A DNA stretch of 64,000 nucleotides from Halobellus litoreus. Its GTDB lineage: Archaea; Halobacteriota; Halobacteria; Halobacteriales; Haloferacaceae. Positions 44,588 to 53,165 of this stretch are shown here, one piece after another (position 1 is the first letter of the stretch; the number at the start of each line of letters is the position of its first letter). Position numbers and translations under genes: made by a program. The stretch is taken from contig NZ_JANHAW010000004.1 of assembly GCF_024464595.1 (NCBI RefSeq), positions 124,001 to 188,000 of the forward strand, written 5' to 3'. The notes below the pieces were generated by a model. The model worked only from the letters and a program-made list of their open reading frames with translations, was not told the origin of the DNA and did no database searches.

Positions 44588-44689
44588 GCGGTGACATCCT
44601 CCCCGCCGTTCACGGAGAGGGACTACGTCCCTCAGGCAGCCGGGCTTCGCCCGATGGCGGCGGGGCTTCCCGTATCGCGGTTGGGATAT
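44588..44689 (-). mobile_element. Solo right-end/guide-RNA remnant of an IS1341-type element
   Basis: GACATCCTCCCCGCCG opens a long hairpin-rich block that closes with GGCGGGGCTTCCC and GTTGGGATATT. The same GACATCCTCCCCGCCC and GTTGGGATATT marks occur at the right end of the TnpB element near 54546 and 55953. No tnpB is attached here. It directly abuts the stop codon of the PIN gene. Confidence 0.55.
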
Positions 44690-45259
44690 TCACGCGTCGA
44701 GGCGCTGGAGCAACTGCGTGACGTAGGGACTATTCTCCCAGCTCCGATGCGGGCTAATCGTCGTGATCAGCGTTCGAGCTTCCTCGTGACTCAGATGCCC
44801 GTTCCGAGCGTAGTCGACGATGAGCCGCGGCGTCGGGACGATCCGCGGCCCCTGCAGTACGGCGTGGATGAGTGGGAAGTTCGTCCCGCCGAACTCGTCG
44901 GTGAGAAACCCATCGACCCCGAGCGCGTTTGCAAGGACGATCCCGTCGGTTTCGCCGTCGTCGAGCCCGAACGTCGGTCGGGAGTCCGGTGTCTCTTCGC
45001 GCTCGTAGGGGTCTTCAACCGTGTAGTAGCTACGGGCCGCGAGGACGTTGTTCGCAGCCGCGGCGTGGATGTCCTGGTACTGCGTGATGTCACGGAGTTC
45101 CGCGACCACTTCTGGTGGTACGAATACATCACACGACGTGAGTAGATACTGAAACGGGTCCGGAGTGTCAGTGTCGACAGCCGCATCGGCTCTGGGAACC
45201 GCGAGACTGACGAGCGCACTAGTGTCGGCGACGACCGTCCGCAGTCGCCGGCCGCTCAT
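44690..45259 (-). CDS. PIN-domain ribonuclease toxin
   Basis: A 189-residue PIN protein with the first Asp in RTVVADTSALVSLAV (about residue 12), further acids in GLDDGETDGIVLANALGVD (about 100-110) and FLTDEFGGTNF (about 122). These match the metal-binding quartet of PIN nucleases. Its ATG overlaps the stop of the upstream RHH gene by 4 bp, the classic order of antitoxin then toxin, so it is probably a VapC-like RNase restrained by its partner. It is longer than typical VapC (about 130), owing to an insert at residues 30-90. Confidence 0.85.
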   Translation of the reverse strand: MSGRRLRTVVADTSALVSLAVPRADAAVDTDTPDPFQYLLTSCDVFVPPEVVAELRDITQYQDIHAAAANNVLAARSYYTVEDPYEREETPDSRPTFGLDDGETDGIVLANALGVDGFLTDEFGGTNFPLIHAVLQGPRIVPTPRLIVDYARNGHLSHEEARTLITTISPHRSWENSPYVTQLLQRLDA

Positions 45260-45624
45260 TGCTCGTCGTCGGCTGCGGTATCGACCGCCGTCGCGTCGCC
45301 ATCGTAGACGTCGACGTCGTCGGGGGCAGCAAGATCGAGTGGTTCATCCTCGAGATCCGCTTTGAGAAGCCGGAGGCGCTGGGCAGTCTCGGCGCCGACC
45401 AGCTGCTTGACCGTCTCGAACGCAAGCTGGTCGTCGTAGTACTTCGTCGCGACGAGTTCCTGGAACGTCTCGCTATCGGCGGTGTCTTCGATGTACTCAC
45501 GAATCGCCTCGACAAGCAGATCCGTCCGATCCTTGTCGAAGAGCTCCGCGATCGCATCCAGCCGGTCGACGAGATACTCCGGCGACTGGAAATGGACCCG
45601 TCGCGGATCATCACTAGCGCTCAT
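45256..45624 (-). CDS. Ribbon-helix-helix antitoxin
   Basis: A 122-residue protein started at the ATG MSASDDPRRVHFQSPEYLVD; the longer frame would run through the operator. Residues 9-48 form a ribbon-helix-helix (RRVHFQSPEYLVDRLDAIAE, DKDRTDLLVEAIREYIED), and the acidic C-terminus (LEDEPLDLAAPDDVDVYDGD) probably wraps and inhibits the PIN toxin. The start codon sits directly at a perfect 23-bp dyad, so it should repress its own promoter. Confidence 0.83.
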   Translation of the reverse strand: MSASDDPRRVHFQSPEYLVDRLDAIAELFDKDRTDLLVEAIREYIEDTADSETFQELVATKYYDDQLAFETVKQLVGAETAQRLRLLKADLEDEPLDLAAPDDVDVYDGDATAVDTAADDEQ

Positions 45625-45625
45625 T

Positions 45626-45648
45626 CTATGTGCACGTTCTGCACATAG
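45626..45648. promoter_or_regulatory. Palindromic operator of the PIN/RHH toxin-antitoxin operon
   Basis: CTATGTGCA (45626-45634), spacer CGTTC, TGCACATAG (45640-45648): perfect 9-bp arms touching the antitoxin start. Further TGCACA half-sites follow at about 45668-45685 (TATGCACAGAGCTTGCACAT). Confidence 0.65.
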
Positions 45649-45716
45649 AGTGATAACCGTTTCGGCGTATGCACAGAGCTTGCACATCGGGCCCTGACGG
45701 GGCCGTCCCGCCAGTC

Positions 45717-46046
45717 TCAGCCGTCATCCTGTTCGTTCAGCTCCTCGAGGAACCAGCTGGCAGCGGTCCCGATCCGAACGCCGTCGGCGTTGCGCATCTC
45801 AAGGCCGTTCGTGGCGGTCCGAAACGGCTCGTCGTCGACGAGGATCCGGTGAATGACTGTGCGGACGGGATCGGTCCCGTAGGTATCAATAACGGTCGCC
45901 ATCGTCCTGTCGAAATGCGCATCCTCGTGCTCGGCTCGCGGGTTCTGCGCTCGGTGGATCACGAGGTCGACCACGTCGTCGACCGATGCGTGCTCGGGAT
46001 TCCCGGTTTGCTCACGAACGTTATAGCGGGGCTCAGCATCAGGCAT
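45717..46046 (-). CDS. Unknown 109-residue plasmid protein
   Basis: A small acidic protein with helices HASVDDVVDLVIHRAQNPRA and FDRTMATVIDTYGTDPVRTV and a C-terminal IGTAASWFLEELNEQ. No family is recognised. It starts 6 bp after the zinc-ribbon gene at 46053 ends, so the two form a small operon. The location among maintenance genes suggests plasmid upkeep. Confidence 0.7.
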   Translation of the reverse strand: MPDAEPRYNVREQTGNPEHASVDDVVDLVIHRAQNPRAEHEDAHFDRTMATVIDTYGTDPVRTVIHRILVDDEPFRTATNGLEMRNADGVRIGTAASWFLEELNEQDDG

Positions 46047-46052
46047 TGCAAG

Positions 46053-46403
46053 TCACTCCGTCGCGTCGTCCGTATCTTTCCTCGCCGGGTCGGTTGCTCG
46101 TTGCCGGCGGATTGCAGCCAGCGTCTCCTCGAGCGTGTCCACACTCTCGATCGACGCGAGTTCATCGGTAATCCCGTCGATGAGTGCGGCTCGCTCGACG
46201 GCAGTCTCGTCGCCTGCGGTCGTGTCGATCGATGCGACGCGAAGCGCCCGCGTTTCGTGCCAGCCACAGTCCCAACAGTCTCGGGTCACCCCGATATGCT
46301 CGTCCTCTTCCGCTGCAAGGACTGCGTCGGACAGCGACGTCGAAAGCGGCCGGTCGGGTCCGACCTCGAGGGTGACGGGGGACCCGCACGCGGGGCAGTC
46401 CAT
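46053..46403 (-). CDS. Zinc-ribbon protein of unknown function
   Basis: A 116-residue protein, started at the ATG MDCPACGSPVTLEVG. Paired cysteines (CPACG near residue 3 and CWDCGWHE near 45) form one zinc ribbon. The rest is helical (SDAVLAAEEDEHIGVT; ALIDGITDELASIESVDTLE). The gene is directly upstream of, and probably cotranscribed with, the 109-residue gene. Similar small zinc-ribbon proteins are common on haloarchaeal plasmids; a nucleic-acid role is only a guess. Confidence 0.72.
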   Translation of the reverse strand: MDCPACGSPVTLEVGPDRPLSTSLSDAVLAAEEDEHIGVTRDCWDCGWHETRALRVASIDTTAGDETAVERAALIDGITDELASIESVDTLEETLAAIRRQRATDPARKDTDDATE

Positions 46404-46558
46404 AGTAATCCCGAGGAGCGCCCGTCTGTTGAAGATAGCGGAGCGACGGGACAGCGACACAAACAGCGCTGTTGGGGCCGTGGGATAGTGTAGCCACGGG
46501 CAGCTGTGGACCTACCGCAGTGAGGGCGTTCCACTCGCGTCGACGACCGCTCGGCGGG

Positions 46559-46934
46559 TCAGTCAGAGACGATGTGCGCCTCGAGATCGCTCGTCCAGTA
46601 CGTCGCAAGCCCGCCCGGGCTACAGCGAGCGCACAGCTGCAACGGCCCTTCGAGATGCCCCAGTTCGACCCGAAACCGCGTGAGCTGGGCGGGACCGAAG
46701 GTCCCGCTAGAAGCCGGCGTGAAACGTCGGCGACGCCGTGAGCGCGTCGACGACGAGCCCACAGCCGTCGCAGGCGTAGTGATCGCGCTCGTCGGGATCT
46801 GGTTCCGTCTGGATCGCGCAGTCGACGCAGATGGGATGGGTGTCCCGTTCATCTTCGCCCCAGGTATGCGCCTCGCCAGCTTCGGTACCGGGCGGGGCGT
46901 CGCAGAACGCACACCCCGTGAGCGTCTGCTGCAT
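46559..46934 (-). pseudogene. Zinc-ribbon plasmid protein, copy B, broken by a 49-bp insertion
   Basis: The N-terminal 76 residues match copy A (CAFC, CVDC, CDGC) but run into PTFHAGF and a stop. The C-terminal part (LTRFRVELGHLEGPLQLCAR) continues in another frame to 46559. The break is a 49-bp insertion containing the hairpin GCGGGACC-TTC-GGTCCCGC. The same insertion is found in copy C, so it predates the separation of B and C. The truncated product may still be made. Confidence 0.75.
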
Positions 46935-47224
46935 CACTCGCCCTCCGCGTCGGCGTCACGGCCGGCCGTCCAGCCACGGTGGAAGACAGCCAGTTGCGTC
47001 GTCGAGTCGAACGCGGTACCGCTCGGCTCGTGAACGAGGACGCGATCCTCGGGAACGGGTGTGACGACGTCCACGTTGATGAGATCGTCGACCAGGCGAC
47101 GGGCGGTCGTGTCGTCGACGTCCGCCGTGTCGACGCCAGCGGCGTCGCGGTCCTGGGCGAGCTGTTCCTTCTCGAACTGTTCGTGGTCGCGACTCGTGTT
47201 GTCGTGAGGGTCGGGACCAGCCAT
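46934..47224 (-). CDS. 96-residue acidic plasmid protein, copy B
   Basis: It is nearly identical to copy A (EQFEKEQLAQDRDAAGVDTA, RRLVDDLINVDVVTPVPEDR). The stop overlaps the ATG of the zinc-ribbon copy. Upstream lies only the tail of the nuclease gene, so this module copy has lost its nuclease. The reading frame itself is intact and probably expressed. The function is unknown. Confidence 0.78.
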   Translation of the reverse strand: MAGPDPHDNTSRDHEQFEKEQLAQDRDAAGVDTADVDDTTARRLVDDLINVDVVTPVPEDRVLVHEPSGTAFDSTTQLAVFHRGWTAGRDADAEGE

Positions 47225-47298
47225 AATGGGTCACGCAGCGCTCATAGTCGCGCGCTGCACGGCTCGCGACGCTGATAAACAGCTACAGCGGGGTAGTG

Positions 47299-47358
47299 TC
47301 AGTCCGGGTGCGGATCGCGATAGCCGATAACGGCAACGTCGTGGAGGAACAGGGCGGT
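47299..47358 (-). pseudogene. C-terminal remnant of the BglII-like nuclease gene
   Basis: The minus strand reads LFLHDVAVIGYRDPHPD and stops, matching the end of the intact copy (LFIDDVAVIGYRDPRPD at 41126). The rest of the gene is missing. A TTAACCAA dyad follows at 47395, as it does upstream of the intact copy. Confidence 0.68.
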
Positions 47359-47394
47359 TGGCGGGGGTTGAGGGCATGAATTCTGGCAACGTCG

Positions 47395-47436
47395 TTAACC
47401 AACACTGCGCCAGGACTGGTCCAGGGTGTTGGTTAA
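47395..47436. promoter_or_regulatory. TTAACCAA dyad upstream of module copy B
   Basis: TTAACCAA (47395-47402) and TTGGTTAA (47429-47436), 26 bp apart. The spacing and flanks (CGTTAACCAACACTG) match the dyad at 41803. It marks the upstream edge of the module. Confidence 0.5.
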
Positions 47437-47444
47437 GAGTGTGG

Positions 47445-47882
47445 CTATGGAGTCTGGAGTTCTCGAACTGGCTTCACGGTGAACGTGTCTGGCTCGCTTG
47501 CTGCTGCCTCTCGCGTATCCGCCGGCGGGGATGCCGATCGAGTGAGCTGGGTGATGAGTTCGTCGCGAACGATCTTTCGAGGGACGGTAGTCTCGTTCCA
47601 CCCAAGCCGACTGTCGAAGTGTCCCTTCTGGAAATGCTGGCCGACGTCGTCGACGGCGACGTACTGCGTGCGTTTCGTCCCCCACACCTGCTGGGCAACG
47701 ACGACTGCCCCCACCTGTTCGTGAGTCAGTTCGACGAGGGCACACTCAACAAGCGCGACGAGCGACGCGTGATCCCGATCGCTTGGGATTGCCACCTCGA
47801 GGTCCGCCCACGGAGCCTCCCCGTCGGAGTTGGTTGCTGCTTGCTGTACCGTCTGCGTCTGGGTCGTATGTTCCGAAGCCAT
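47445..47882 (-). CDS. Unknown 145-residue plasmid protein
   Basis: A soluble protein with an alpha/beta pattern (LVALVECALVELTHEQVGAV, AVDDVGQHFQKGHFDSRLGW) and a disordered C-terminal tail. No family is recognised. It lies downstream of the PrimPol-type genes on the same strand, with 74 bp in between, so it may be the last gene of that replication operon. The DNA-binding-like charge pattern is weak evidence only. Confidence 0.65.
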   Translation of the reverse strand: MASEHTTQTQTVQQAATNSDGEAPWADLEVAIPSDRDHASLVALVECALVELTHEQVGAVVVAQQVWGTKRTQYVAVDDVGQHFQKGHFDSRLGWNETTVPRKIVRDELITQLTRSASPPADTREAAASEPDTFTVKPVRELQTP

Positions 47883-47956
47883 CGTTTATCGGGGGCACGT
47901 GATGTGCCCCGCCACCCCCTGGTGGGGGCGACAGACGTGCCGTTGCTGTCGCGACG

Positions 47957-48607
47957 CTACTCGGACCGACCGCCGAATAACCGACTCAACATAGAGGATG
48001 GCCCTGACTCAGCACCGTTCTCACTCGCAGTAGAGACGTGCCCGCCCTGGGACTCCTCCTCCTGGCCACGGGTGGCGAGTTCGTCAGTGAGTCGCTCGAT
48101 CTCCGCTTCGAGAGCGTCGATCCGCTTGGTTTTCTCCGCTAGTGTCGCCTCGAGTTCGTCGACACGCTCGCTCAATATCCGATTCTTCTCGGCGAGATAC
48201 GCGCGACTCCGCTCCGAGTCAGCAGCGCCGACGTCCGGAGACGATCCGTCGCGGGTGTCGTCCGCGGTATCGTCGCCGGCGTTCGGGTCGTAGAACTCGG
48301 AAGTAGTCGCAATCGCTCGTTCGATGGTCTTCTCGCCGTACGTCGACCCATCAGCGTAGTGGACCTCGTCCCACTTCTCCCGAAGCAATCCTGACTGCCG
48401 GAACAGCTGCTCCATCTGCGTCCGGTCGCCGCCGGTCCAGAACGCCAGCAGACAGCACAGCGCCATGTCGGCCTCGGACTGGCTGTCGTAGCCGGCTGTG
48501 TTCCCGTTCCAGAGCCGCTCGAACTTCTCGCCGTTCGACGCATTCCGTGCCTTCTCCAGGAGGTCCTCGTCGTCGAGGTCGACGTCAACGTCGACAGCAT
48601 CGGTCAT
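47957..48607 (-). CDS. PrimPol-type replication protein, C-terminal part
   Basis: A 216-residue protein, started at the ATG MTDAVDVDVDLDDEDLLEKA. Residues about 20-115 (GEKFERLWNGNTAGYDSQSE, MALCCLLAFWTGGDRTQMEQ, LLREKWDEVHYADGSTYGEK) match the helix-bundle domain that follows the polymerase domain in NrS-1-like primase-polymerases. The rest is a coiled coil (ILSERVDELEATLAEKTKRI). The frame extends upstream to overlap the primase-domain gene, suggesting the two were once one protein and that an indel near 48660 split them. It may still work as a separate subunit. Confidence 0.72.
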   Translation of the reverse strand: MTDAVDVDVDLDDEDLLEKARNASNGEKFERLWNGNTAGYDSQSEADMALCCLLAFWTGGDRTQMEQLFRQSGLLREKWDEVHYADGSTYGEKTIERAIATTSEFYDPNAGDDTADDTRDGSSPDVGAADSERSRAYLAEKNRILSERVDELEATLAEKTKRIDALEAEIERLTDELATRGQEEESQGGHVSTASENGAESGPSSMLSRLFGGRSE

Positions 48608-48656
48608 CGGTGCCCGGTCGTTAGCGCCACCACGCTGTTCGGACTCGGATGCTGTG

Positions 48657-49211
48657 TCACGCTCGGTGTTCCTGGACGTACTCGCGGTGAATCGCTGTGA
48701 GCGCGTCCTGTCGGCGTGCAACGCGCGTCGGGGTCCGCTCGACGTGGTCGCCAGTAACGGTGAAAAAGCGTGCCGTGTCGTACAGTTCGACGCTCCCGCG
48801 ACGGTTCCGCCCGTCGGGGAGTTCGCCGGTAATCAGGACGTGATAGCCAGTACCGGACGGTGACACCTCCGTATAGGAGTCGAGTCGTGCGATGATGTCC
48901 AGCGCGACGTCGTCGGCGTCGCCGGTTTCAGGATCGCGGCAGTCGTCCAGATCCACGCCGACGATGGGATCGTCGTCAGTAAACACGAACCCGATGCCAT
49001 CGGCGTGCTCTGTCTCGGTGTAGTCACGTGCTGCCTCGAAACTCGCCCAGGTCTCCGACTCGGTTGCTGACGCGAACCCCCCAGCCCCTGGCGTCACCGG
49101 AATCTTCGTTGGCTTGCCGTCTCGCTTCTCTTCGCGCCAGCACACCCACTGGTCCCGTTCGCGTAGCGTCTCCGGAATCGCCTCCGGCTTGTCGATCATA
49201 GGCTCACTCAT
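48657..49211 (-). CDS. PrimPol-type replication protein, catalytic N-terminal part
   Basis: A 184-residue domain of the NrS-1-like bifunctional DNA primase/polymerase type: DQWVCWREEKRDGKPTKIPV near the start, catalytic acids in DDDPIVGVDLDDC (about residue 85), SPSGTGYHVLITGELPDG (about 120) and a C-terminal RRGSVELYDTARFFTVTGDH. It would prime and copy plasmid DNA. It ends with a stop at 48657 just where the frame of the C-terminal part begins. Iterons lie directly upstream (49336-49512), as expected for a replication initiation locus. The ATG at 49211 is preferred over the GTG at 49217. Confidence 0.8.
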   Translation of the reverse strand: MSEPMIDKPEAIPETLRERDQWVCWREEKRDGKPTKIPVTPGAGGFASATESETWASFEAARDYTETEHADGIGFVFTDDDPIVGVDLDDCRDPETGDADDVALDIIARLDSYTEVSPSGTGYHVLITGELPDGRNRRGSVELYDTARFFTVTGDHVERTPTRVARRQDALTAIHREYVQEHRA

Positions 49212-49335
49212 CCTCACGTAGCACCTCGCATGGCTCTCACTGGCTCTGAGCCAGCACAGAACTCTCTCTGCTGTACGTCGCGATCCAATCCCTTGGTCCC
49301 AACGGGGACCCCCCGTTCTATCCTAGTTGGTTGTT

Positions 49336-49512
49336 GGGTGGAACACTCACTATCGCTGGTTGCAAACCGCTGGACGTGAGCGTGTTCCACCCATTTCGCT
49401 CGGTTCGTTGGTGTTCCACCCATTGGGTATTTGGGTGGAACATGCCGCCGTCTGGTGGTTTCCGACCTACGAATTTGAGCGGATGGGGTCATGATTCTAT
49501 CTGGGTGGAACA
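49336..49512. repeat. Five iterons GGGTGGAACA upstream of the PrimPol gene
   Basis: The 10-bp box occurs forward at 49336-49345, 49433-49442 and 49503-49512, and inverted (TGTTCCACCC) at 49383-49392 and 49412-49421. The 350-bp gap 49212-49562 holds no gene. The arrangement beside a primase-polymerase gene suggests a replication origin or its regulatory region. Confidence 0.65.
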
Positions 49513-49562
49513 GCTCCCGAGAACTCGCGATAAAATCGGGAATTGGACTGTGTACGTCCGTT

Positions 49563-52500
49563 TCATGGCTGAAAGTCCTCCTCAGAGCGAATGCGGACAC
49601 CAGTGTAATGCCGGACGGGTTCCCCGTCGATTCGCTTCTTCGTGGAGTCCACCTCGATATGGGTGTTGAGCTTCCGTGTGAACCAGCTCTTATTCAGCGG
49701 ATCGTCGATGTCATGCGCCTCTGCCCAGTCGTTGTAAAGGCCGAATACGTCATCTTTCGGCACGGCTCCATCCGCGTCTTCGACAAGATATTCGTCGACG
49801 AACGATTCGAACGACGGTGGCGATGGGTCTTCTTGCTTCTCTTCGACCGGCTCATTGGCCTGGTCGGTCTGACTAAGTGGTTCGTCAGCAGCCGATGATT
49901 CCGACGATGCGGGACGGAGTGCCCCGTCAGTGATTGTCGAGAGTGGCCGCTTCTCACCGTCTTCATACACGACCGATTCCGCCTCATCGTGAAGGATGAC
50001 GATGCCGTACGTCGAACGTGTGTAGTCTGGTACGGGGATTTCGGCTTCGGGGACGAATGGTTTCTTGACACGCACCCAGTCGTCCTCGAACGCCGATTTC
50101 GTCTCGTAGATGTGTTGCTCACCGTGCTCGTATACCACGTACTCGTCGGCAGCGTGATCGTAGCTGTAGATGGCCGGAACACGATCTTTCGAGAGTTTTC
50201 CAAGCGACGGGAGGCGTATGTGTTCCGTCCCGCTGGCATCACGAAGGACGATCTCGTCGCCATCACGCTGCCAGATATTCTGGGTCCCGTTCTCGTCCCC
50301 GGTCGCCGGTCGCACGGCCGTCACTCCACCTTCTTCGGTCGCTCCACCGTTGAACGTGAGATTCGAGTCAGTCGTGTAGAACCGTGTCTCACCATTCTGG
50401 AGGGTACGGACGGGTGGTGTGAGAATGCCGTCGACACGCTCGGCCCACTCAGTTTCGTCTGTTCCTGGTCGAACGACAAACAGCGGGATATCCCCTGCTT
50501 CTTGGGCCTTCCGGAGATTCGTGAGCACTTTCGCGGGATTCTCGGGTGTCGTCGTTTCGACTTCGATGGCGAATCGGTCGTCAACGTCGGGGTGGCTCGC
50601 CCTCGCGTCAGGTTTCTCGCTGCCATCCTGTGCGAGGATCGAGACAGTGAAGCCGAGTGCGGTGAGCTCTTCTTCGATCTGGCGGAGTGCTGCGTCGTGA
50701 GCACTTCCACCAGCGGCCTGCACGCCACCAGTATCGGGTGTCGCGACTGCTTCTCCGGCTTCAGTGAGCCGGATGCGGAGCTCGTCGGCGTCGATATCGA
50801 CGGTCGTATCCAGGTATCGTGATCGTTCTCGGATGTCTGCGAGTGCATCATACGATGGCGGCTCGGCGTCGACGTCGTCGAAGAGCCGTCTGAGTTCGTC
50901 GTCAACTGCTTCAACGGCCACCCAGCCGTTCTCCTCGCGGCAGCCCTCTCGAAGCTGCAGACTCCGAACTACGTTCGCAATCGCGACGTCCAGGTCGTCG
51001 CTCCCGATATCGAGCACCTCGTGTCCGTCGGTCGGTGTTCTCGTTGTTGAGGCGTCTGTTGCGGCCGGCACGCCGTGTTCGTCACTGATGTGCTCGTGCA
51101 TCGAGGAGAGCGTCTCAGTGAACTGCTCCTCTTCACGCGCTGTGAGTGGGGATTCGCTTTCGGGGTGGCCCGGTGGAATCGGGAGTGGTTCGAGACTGAA
51201 CGGATACGGCCCCGTTTCACCGAACGTCGGGCTTGGCAGGCTGGCGATCCACTCTCCGCGCGGCAACGAACGAATTCGATTGGCGAAATCCGCGGGGTCC
51301 ATTTCTTCGTGGGCCATCGCTCGTGCCAGTTCCCGGTCGACGTTGATTTTCCCGATGAGCGAACTACCGATGTTGTTCAGAGCGTTCAGGTAGATCTTCC
51401 GCCCACCTTCAGCCTCCATCTGTTCGGGGAACTGCATCGACAGGCCAACAGAGAGCCGGAATCCCCGGCCCTTCTCGAGGAGATCGTTCATGATGTCGGA
51501 GACCACGACCGACGCTGCCTCGTCGACGAGCAAGTTCACGACGTAGTCGTCCGGGTGCTGGGAGAGCGCCTGTTTGCGATCTTTGAGAGCTGCATCGAGA
51601 TTGGTCAGGATCACACCGGTCATAATCCGGGCAGCATCGTCGCGGAGGTCTCCGAGGTCGAAGAGGATGACTGTATCCTCGCCGAGGAGATCCCGGAAGT
51701 CGAACTGGTTCTCGGTATTATTGAAGATCTGACGCAGGTGCGTATCCTGTGAAATATAGGCGAGACGGTTTCCGACACCGCCCATCACGTTCCCGAAGGT
51801 GTTCGAATCTAACTGGAGTTGTCGCCGGATCGTCCGTGTGACTTCCTCGCTGCTCGACCGTGGGGCGTCGCCGATGTTCTCGTTCGGTGGTCCGGCCTCC
51901 CAGAGCTGGTCAACGGCGTGTTCCAGCTGTCGGTGGGCGAAGTAGTCAGTCGACGCTCGGTACTGCCCGTTCTCACGCCCGTATTCCTCGTCGAACAGTG
52001 CCTTGATGAGTGTCTTGATGAGGGTCGGGGCCACAGTTGCCCGCTCGTAACGATCGGTTCCCATCACGAGCTTCAAAATCTCTTCGTAGTGGTCGGCCTT
52101 CCGTTGGACGGCGTCTTCGCGGCGCCGTCCGCTCTCCATCGACGGTTCGAGATCGAAAAACGAGAACCCGGGGAGGACGTCTGGTACCGGGAAGTAGACG
52201 ACGTTCTCTTCGAGGTCGGTCATTCCAAACCGACGCGCGTGAGCCCGCATGTAGTTCTGGACCATGTTGTCGTTTTTTGGATTGATGAAGATCGTCGGCC
52301 CCTCGGTGTTGTCGTACAGCGACAGCAGATCGTTGATCAGGGCTTTCGACTTCCCAGAGCCGGTTGTTCCGAACCGGCCGTAATGAGTGGGCAACAGTCG
52401 GGGCGGGATATGTGTCGGCACGTCTTCGGCCTCGCCGGTGTCGTCGAGAGCATACCCGATTGCCATCCCGTCTCGGAACTCACGCATGAGGTCCTGATGA

Positions 52501-52799
52501 GGACGGGGCAACGGATTCCGACTCTGCTGTTCCGCACGCGTCCCACGTGTCCCCTCGACAGTAAGCTGTTCCGAGGAGGGGACGAGGACGAAGTGCGCGA
52601 GTTCTCGGCCGCTCAGGACGAACTCCGGTCGGGTCTTTCCACGGCCAGTCGTGATCTCACGATCCAAGATCCGCTGCAGCGCCGCTCGTGCGTTCCGGTC
52701 TTTCGTGGCTTCCCGCAAGCCGTTGTCGCGTACCCGTTCGGCAGCAACCTCATAGTACGGCCCGTCAAGCGGGTCGAATACCGGAACAAGTGATTGCAT
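49563..52799 (-). pseudogene. HerA/TraG-like ATPase with nuclease-like domain, 5' end lost
   Basis: About 1080 residues remain. The motor has Walker A GRFGTTGSGKSKALIND and Walker B VVNLLVDEAASVVV, as in VirB4/TraG/HerA ATPases of haloarchaeal plasmids. Further on, ASHPDVDDRFAIEVETTTPE looks like a PD-(D/E)XK nuclease core, and the C-terminus (VFGLYNDWAEAHDIDDPLNK) resembles the winged helix of plasmid primases. Upstream of about 52860 the frame only reads the antisense of the 96-residue gene copy C, so the original N-terminus was cut off when that module arrived. A shortened protein from ATG 52799 (MQSLVPVFDPLDG) is possible. Its role was probably DNA transfer or partition. Confidence 0.72.
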
Positions 52800-52874
52800 C
52801 CGCTCATCGAGATCATCGTGACCGTCACTACCGGATGGAATCCCGACTACTCGAATGTTCGCGGTGAACGACCT

Positions 52875-53165
52875 ATGGCTACTCCCGATATCCACGACGA
52901 CACGAGTGCCGACTACGAACAGTTCGAGAAAGGGTTGCTCGCCCAAGACCACGACGCCGCCAGGGTCGACACGGCGGACGTCGACGATGCCACAGCCCGT
53001 CGCTTGGTCGACGACCTCATCGACGCGGACGTCGTCACTCCAGTTCCCGAGGACCGCGTTCTGGTTCACGAGCCGAGCGGCACCGCGTTCGACTCACCGA
53101 CGCAGCTAGCCGTCTACCACCGGGTCTGGACGGCCGCTCGCGACGCCGACGTGGAAGGTGAGTGA
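52875..53165 (+). CDS. 96-residue acidic plasmid protein, copy C
   Basis: Started at the ATG MATPDIHDDTSADYEQFEKG, and closely related to copies A and B (RRLVDDLIDADVVTPVPEDR, VLVHEPSGTAFDSPTQLAVY). It lies on the opposite strand from the truncated ATPase and covers its lost 5' region. The stop overlaps the ATG of the zinc-ribbon copy C. No nuclease gene or remnant is seen next to this copy. Confidence 0.78.
   Translation: MATPDIHDDTSADYEQFEKGLLAQDHDAARVDTADVDDATARRLVDDLIDADVVTPVPEDRVLVHEPSGTAFDSPTQLAVYHRVWTAARDADVEGE

Noticed and set aside
52794-53069. Upstream extension of the ATPase frame to 53069 as its true N-terminus
   Set aside because: The extension reads only the antisense of the 96-residue gene, which has two close copies elsewhere in sense.
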